NCBI RefSeq assembly: GCF_030816295.1
Contig: NZ_JAUSXV010000001.1
Location: 992,001-1,056,000 of the forward strand
Reading direction: 5' to 3'
DNA from: Microbacterium natoriense
Lineage (GTDB): Bacteria; Actinomycetota; Actinomycetes; Actinomycetales; Microbacteriaceae
DNA: 64,000 nt
Position numbers and translations under genes: made by a program
Notes under the pieces: model-generated
Told to the model about the DNA's origin: nothing
Databases searched by the model: none
The model's input: only the letters and a program-made list of their open reading frames with translations
Shown: in pieces, positions 59,997 through 64,000 of the stretch
How the letters are laid out: every line of letters begins with the position of its first letter
Position numbering within the stretch: position 1 is the stretch's first letter

Positions 59997-60884
59997 CTAA
60001 CTTAGCTGAGCCTTACCTATTTCGCCACGCGCGTCCGCCGCCTCCCACGATGCGAGCAGACGCAGCCGCTCCGCCGAGGGCGACCCGGGCTCCGCGCTGT
60101 AGATCAGCATCACGTTCCCCGGCTCGGCGGTGAGCGTCAGCTCCTCGAAGGCCAGCACGAGCTCGCCCACCAGCGGATGCCGGAACCTCTTCGTGCCGGT
60201 GCCGTGGATGCGCACGTCGTGCGCGGCCCAGAGCTGACGGAACGTCTCGCTGTGCGTCGACAGCTCACCGACGAGGTCCTGCATGGCCTTGTTGTGCGGG
60301 TCGCGCCCCGCCTCCGCCCGCATGACGCCGACGCACATCCGCGCCATGAGCTCCCAGTCGGGGTAGAACTCGTGCGATGCCGGGTCGAGGAACTGGAAGC
60401 GCGCCAGGTTCGGCATCCGTCCTCCGTCGCCGACCACGAGAGTGTAGAAGGCGCGTCCGAGCGCGTTCATCGCGACGAGGTTCTGCTGCGGGTCGCGCAC
60501 GAACGCCACGGCCTCGGTGATCGCGTCGAGCGCCCAGTGCAGGCTCGGTCGTGGAGCCGCGGCTTTCGCGACGCGCCCGCGGGAACGTCCGCTCGTCGGG
60601 ATGCCGTCGGCGGCACGGGCCAGATCGAACAGATGGGCGCGTTCGGCGTCGTCGAGCTGCAGAGCGCGCGAGAGCGCGTGGAGAACGGATGCCGAGGCGC
60701 CGGCGATCGCGCCGCGCTCGAGCTTGGCGTAGTACTCCACGCTCACTCCGGCGATCGCGGCGACTTCGCTGCGGCGGAGGCCGTCGACGCGGCGGTTGCC
60801 GCCGGCGTTCAACCCCGCGGCTTCGGGGCTCACCCTGGCGCGCCGCGACATGAGGAACTCCCGCACCTCTGCTCGATTGTCCAT
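59997..60884 (-). CDS. HTH transcriptional regulator with MmyB-like domain
   Basis: A 295-residue regulator: an XRE helix-turn-helix (about residues 10-80, LRRSEVAAIAGVSVEYYAKLERG) and a C-terminal MmyB-type ligand-binding domain (ITEAVAFVRDPQQNLVAMNA to the ELVLAFEELTLTAEPG region). Such proteins usually repress a divergent dehydrogenase or efflux gene, as the arrangement here suggests. The ATG has a TAGCCT -10 box seven nucleotides upstream. Its 3' end overlaps the iron box of the ECF operon. Confidence 0.9.
   Translation of the reverse strand: MDNRAEVREFLMSRRARVSPEAAGLNAGGNRRVDGLRRSEVAAIAGVSVEYYAKLERGAIAGASASVLHALSRALQLDDAERAHLFDLARAADGIPTSGRSRGRVAKAAAPRPSLHWALDAITEAVAFVRDPQQNLVAMNALGRAFYTLVVGDGGRMPNLARFQFLDPASHEFYPDWELMARMCVGVMRAEAGRDPHNKAMQDLVGELSTHSETFRQLWAAHDVRIHGTGTKRFRHPLVGELVLAFEELTLTAEPGNVMLIYSAEPGSPSAERLRLLASWEAADARGEIGKAQLS
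60002..60020. promoter_or_regulatory. DtxR/IdeR-like iron box upstream of the ECF/SIP operon
   Basis: ATAGGTAAGGCTCAGCTAA on the minus strand matches the recalled consensus at about 15 of 19 positions. It lies 56 bases before the ATPase start, within the last codons of the upstream HTH gene. Confidence 0.6.
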
Positions 60885-60897
60885 GAACAGCAGGCTA
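60885..60897 (-). promoter_or_regulatory. Leaderless-type promoter of the HTH gene
   Basis: TAGCCT (minus strand, 60897-60892) lies seven nucleotides before the ATG at 60884. Confidence 0.45.
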
Positions 60898-60985
60898 GAC
60901 CGGCTGCCCGCGCTGTGGGATGCCCTGCCGGTACACCCTTTCTCAGGGACTCCCACGCGATCGCTCGAATGCGGATGCTGGAGTC

Positions 60986-62218
60986 ATGACCACTTCGTCC
61001 CGATCGCTCGCCCAGCGGATCCTTCCGGCCCTGCTGCTCCTGCTGACCGTGTTCGGCCCGATCTCGATGGACCTCTACCTTCCGGCGCTGCCCGCCCTCA
61101 CGCTCGAGCTCTCGGCTGCGACGTCGGTCGCGCAGCTCACCGTCACGGCGTGCCTCGTCGGCCTCGCGGCGGGGCAGCTGATCGCCGGTCCGCTCTCCGA
61201 CCGGTACGGGAGGCGGGGCATCCTGCTCATCGGCATCGTCGCGTACATCGCGACCTCGCTGCTGTGCGCGGCCAGTCCCTCGATCGAACTGCTGATCGCC
61301 GCGCGGCTAGTGCAGGGGCTCACCGGAGGGGTCGGCATCGTGATCGCCCAGGCAGCGGGGCGCGACGTATACGCGGGCGGCGCGCTCATCCGCTTCTACG
61401 GCCGGCTCACCGTGGTCGGCGGCTTCGCGGCGATCGTCGGACCGCTGATCGGCGGGCTGCTGAACAGCGTCACGGACTGGCGTGGGCTCTTCGTGTTCCT
61501 CGCCGCGATCGGCGCCGTCATCCTCCTGACCACCCTCATCGCCTTCGATGAGACGCTGCCGATCGCGTCGCGCACGGCGGGTGGCCTCGGCCGCACGCTG
61601 AGCGACTTCCGCACGCTCGCGAGCGACCGGGTGTTCCTCGGGGCGATCCTCAACCAGGGATTCCTGTACGCCGCGTTGTTCGCGTACCTCTCCGGCGCCA
61701 CCTTCGTACTGCAGGACATCTACGGCCTGTCCCCGCTCGGCTATGCGCTCGCCTTCGGCGCGAACTCCGCAGGTTTCATGGTGCTCGGCTTCGTCGCCGG
61801 TCGCACCGCCGGCCGTTCGCTGCGCGGCACGTTGAGCGTCGGCATCGTCGTGGCCGGCGCCGGCGCGCTCGGCCTCCTCGCCTCGGGCCTGACCCGGATG
61901 CCGCTGTGGGTCGTGCTCGTGTCGCTGTTCCTGCTCGCGGGCGGTGCGGCCGTCACGTCGCCGCCCGCCACCACGATCGCCCTCGTCGAGTATCCGCAGA
62001 TCGCGGGCACGGCGTCCTCTCTGCTCGGCATGGTGCGGTACGGGTTCGGCGGCATCGCCGCGCCTCTCGTCGGGGTCGCGGGGGCGACCAGCATCCTCCC
62101 CCTCGGCATCGTCACGGTCACGTCCCTCGCGCTCGCCGCCCTCGCCTTCGTCTTCCTCGTCCGGCCGGCTCGCGTCCCGCAGCCGATCGCCACGGGGACC
62201 ATCACCACCATCCATTGA
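60986..62218 (+). CDS. MFS drug transporter, Bcr/CflA-like
   Basis: A 410-residue, twelve-helix major facilitator. The opening FGPISMDLYLPALPALTLEL is the Bcr/CflA hallmark, followed by the motif A loop GPLSDRYGRRGILL and RLVQGLTGGVGIVIAQAAGRD. It probably exports a toxic compound. It is followed eleven bases later by an alcohol dehydrogenase gene and diverges from the MmyB-like regulator, which likely controls both. Confidence 0.9.
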   Translation: MTTSSRSLAQRILPALLLLLTVFGPISMDLYLPALPALTLELSAATSVAQLTVTACLVGLAAGQLIAGPLSDRYGRRGILLIGIVAYIATSLLCAASPSIELLIAARLVQGLTGGVGIVIAQAAGRDVYAGGALIRFYGRLTVVGGFAAIVGPLIGGLLNSVTDWRGLFVFLAAIGAVILLTTLIAFDETLPIASRTAGGLGRTLSDFRTLASDRVFLGAILNQGFLYAALFAYLSGATFVLQDIYGLSPLGYALAFGANSAGFMVLGFVAGRTAGRSLRGTLSVGIVVAGAGALGLLASGLTRMPLWVVLVSLFLLAGGAAVTSPPATTIALVEYPQIAGTASSLLGMVRYGFGGIAAPLVGVAGATSILPLGIVTVTSLALAALAFVFLVRPARVPQPIATGTITTIH

Positions 62219-62229
62219 AAGGAACCCTC

Positions 62230-63255
62230 ATGCGCGGAGTAGTCATGCACGCCCCCGGCGACGTGCGCACCGAAGAACTCGACATGCCTGTGATCGTCGA
62301 ACCCACAGACGCGATCATCCGCGTCACCGCCACCTGCATCTGCGGATCGGATCTGTGGCCGTACCGCGGCATCGAGCAGCTGAACGGCCCGCAGCGCATG
62401 GGGCACGAGTACATCGGCGTGGTCGAGTCGGTCGGCGACGCGGTCGTTCTCGTGAAGCCCGGCGACCACGTCGTCGGATCGTTCGTCGCCTCCGACAACA
62501 CCTGCGAGATCTGCCGCGCCGGCTACCAGTCGCGCTGCGTGCACCAGGTGATGATGGGCGCGGTCGGCACACAGGCGCAGTACGCCCGCATCCCGCTCGC
62601 CGACGGCACCCTGGTCGTCACCCCGGGCGAACCTCCCGCAGACCTCGTGCCCTCGCTGCTCGCGGCGTCCGACGTGCTCGGCACCGGCTGGTTCGCCGCG
62701 GTCGCCGCAGAGGCCGGCCCTGGGAAGACCGTGGCCGTGGTCGGCGATGGCGCGGTCGGACTGCTGGGTGCGCTCGCCGCAGCCCAGCTCGGCGCAGAGC
62801 GCATCATCGTGATGTCGCGTCACGCCGACCGACAGGCGCTCGCACGCCGCTTCGGTGCGACCGACATCGTCGAGGAACGCGGAGACGCGGGCGTCGCGAA
62901 GATCAAGGAGCTCACAGACGGGCTCGGCGCCCACTCGACGATCGAGGCCGTCGGAACTCAGGAGTCGATGGACCAGGCGATCCGCGCCACTCGCGCCGGC
63001 GGACACGTCGGCTTCGTCGGCGTCTCGCACGACGTCTCGATCGACGGGCTCGAGCTGTTCTTCTCGAGCGTGCACCTGCACGGCGGCCCCGCCCCCGTGC
63101 GGCGTTTCCTGCCCGAGCTCATCCGCCTGATCTGGGATCGCGAGATCGACCCGGGCGCGGTCTTCGATCTGACGCTGCCGATCGACGAGGCCGCCGAGGG
63201 CTACCGCGCGATGGACGAGCGCCGCGCCACGAAGGTGCTGCTCACGACCGATTGA
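62230..63255 (+). CDS. Zinc-dependent alcohol dehydrogenase
   Basis: A 341-residue medium-chain dehydrogenase. Catalytic zinc ligands are Cys38 (CICGSDLW), His59 and Glu60 (MGHEYIG). The structural zinc loop shows three cysteines (Cys92, Cys95, Cys103), one fewer than the classical four. The cofactor fold is VAVVGDGAVGLLGALAA. TGCICGSDLWPYRG-like features place it with formaldehyde/glutathione-independent or quinone-reductase-like branches. Substrate unknown. It is translated just after the MFS gene, with AAAGGAACC as ribosome binding site. Confidence 0.9.
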   Translation: MRGVVMHAPGDVRTEELDMPVIVEPTDAIIRVTATCICGSDLWPYRGIEQLNGPQRMGHEYIGVVESVGDAVVLVKPGDHVVGSFVASDNTCEICRAGYQSRCVHQVMMGAVGTQAQYARIPLADGTLVVTPGEPPADLVPSLLAASDVLGTGWFAAVAAEAGPGKTVAVVGDGAVGLLGALAAAQLGAERIIVMSRHADRQALARRFGATDIVEERGDAGVAKIKELTDGLGAHSTIEAVGTQESMDQAIRATRAGGHVGFVGVSHDVSIDGLELFFSSVHLHGGPAPVRRFLPELIRLIWDREIDPGAVFDLTLPIDEAAEGYRAMDERRATKVLLTTD

Positions 63256-63282
63256 CTCACGACGCCCCACCTCAGCGTCCGC

Positions 63283-63314
63283 GCCCCATCTGGGTGACGG
63301 CGCCCAGGTGGGGC
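63283..63314. terminator. Hairpin terminator between convergent genes
   Basis: GCCCCATCTGGG (63283-63294) pairs with CCCAGGTGGGGC (63303-63314), 12 bp with one G-T wobble. Confidence 0.75.
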
Positions 63315-63374
63315 CTCGGCGGGGTGGGGAACGGGGAGTCGGCGGCTCGGAGAAGGAGCGGTCGGATGCCGACG

Positions 63375-63920
63375 CTATCGCCGTGCGACTCCCGCGCGGT
63401 TCAGCGCCGACCCGATGCCGAGCCCGACGGCCGTCCAGGCCACGGGACCGAGCACGGAGATCACGAGGTAGGCGATCTGCTCCCACGCGGGCCTGACCGA
63501 CAGATCGACCGCGAAGTACACCACGACGGCGACGATCACACCGATCAGGGCGGCCGAGACGAAGAACCGCCAGGCGCCCCACGCGCGGTAGCGGGTGAGG
63601 GCGGCAACGCCCTCCTGGATCGCGCCGAACAGCAGCGCGGTGCCGAGGAAGCGCATGGTCCACGCGGGGTTGAACGCGCTCGCGATGAGCGCTGCGATCA
63701 CATGAGTGATCAGGGCGACGAGCGGGCGGCGCAGCACCTCCTGCGCGATGATGCCGGGCAGCACGTGCGACCCGAGGACCAGGCCGTAGAGGAAGGCCGG
63801 CCCCGCGATCACCGGAACCGTGACCCAGCCGGCGATGCCTCCCAGCATCCCTGTCGCCACGCCGATCGCGGCGCACACGAGGAGCACGCGGGTCGAGAGC
63901 GCGGAGGAGGGGGATGACAC
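63375..63920 (-). CDS. ECF transporter substrate-binding (S) component, second
   Basis: A 181-residue protein with about five to six helices. It aligns by eye with the first S component: VLLVCAAIGVATGML versus ILLTCAALGVAGGLL, and EVLRRPLVALITHVIAALI versus RLLRRPLVGMLVGLLAGLV, with similar spacing. It lacks the long N-terminus. No ATPase or T gene adjoins it, so it probably shares the ECF module about 3.5 kb away. The GTG start follows a TAGGCT -10 box by six nucleotides. YkoE-type thiamin-precursor binding is one possibility. Confidence 0.7.
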   Translation of the reverse strand: MSSPSSALSTRVLLVCAAIGVATGMLGGIAGWVTVPVIAGPAFLYGLVLGSHVLPGIIAQEVLRRPLVALITHVIAALIASAFNPAWTMRFLGTALLFGAIQEGVAALTRYRAWGAWRFFVSAALIGVIVAVVVYFAVDLSVRPAWEQIAYLVISVLGPVAWTAVGLGIGSALNRAGVARR

Positions 63921-63932
63921 GCCTCCAGCCTA
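63921..63932 (-). promoter_or_regulatory. Leaderless-type promoter of the second S component
   Basis: TAGGCT (minus strand, 63932-63927) lies six nucleotides before the GTG at 63920. The last 68 bases of the window show no gene. Confidence 0.4.
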
Positions 63933-64000
63933 CTGTCGACCATCGGATGCAGAGCCTGGCCGATCGGCCAGGAAGCGCCTATGGATCTGGTGTGAGTCCA

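Overview
The window is high-GC, gene-dense chromosomal DNA with the look of an actinobacterium of the Micrococcales. Microbacterium or a close Microbacteriaceae relative is my best guess. The grounds are the GC-rich codon use, frequent GTG/TTG starts, many apparently leaderless genes (a TANNNT -10 box 6-8 nt before the start codon), DtxR/IdeR-type iron boxes, actinobacterial families (bacterial SCP_3, DUF3073, an Rv2578c-like radical SAM protein) and families of short interspersed palindromes. The species call is an inference from memory. I see no prophage, transposase, CRISPR array, tRNA or rRNA.

Layout. 1-8.0 kb: an SCP-like gene, then a haem-uptake island. hmuTUV runs on the minus strand, and a large surface HtaA haem-binding protein diverges from it, with a DtxR-like box at each start. 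8.4-14.6 kb: purM-purF-MFS, an Erm-type rRNA methylase behind a leader peptide, DUF3073 and a universal stress protein. 14.6-20 kb: a PadR/DUF4097 pair, glycogen phosphorylase and a TipA-like MerR activator. 20-23.4 kb: nitroreductase, a FAD/Rieske oxidoreductase and two FluC subunits. 23.4-28.9 kb: a LacI-controlled sugar ABC importer with a Gfo/Idh/MocA dehydrogenase. 29-35 kb: a GH26-like secreted enzyme, a TetR-RND efflux pair and aldose 1-epimerase. 35-41 kb: a DEAD-box helicase with a long leader, YaeQ, and a radical SAM protein split by a mini-intein. 41-49 kb: an amino-acid catabolic region with a PLP lyase, Lrp, aldehyde dehydrogenase, homoserine-dehydrogenase-like protein, permease and two IclR regulators. 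49-51 kb: VanY-like peptidase and acyl-CoA dehydrogenase. 51-56 kb: a hyaluronan-synthase-like glycosyltransferase, a membrane-anchored GH26 and UDP-glucose dehydrogenase, which together look like a synthase-dependent exopolysaccharide locus. 56-60 kb: an ECF importer (S component, siderophore-interacting protein, T component, double ATPase) behind a third DtxR-like box. 60-64 kb: an HTH regulator divergent from an MFS pump and an alcohol dehydrogenase, then a second S component related to the first.

Themes. Iron or haem uptake sits at both ends of the window and probably shares one iron regulator. Palindromic repeats lie between genes, supply a stop codon, and even encode the linker between the two ATPase domains of the ECF importer. 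The most interesting points for follow-up are the iron-linked ECF/SIP module, the synthase/GH26/UDP-glucose dehydrogenase cluster, the intein placed at a Fe-S cysteine, and the attenuator-like leader of erm.
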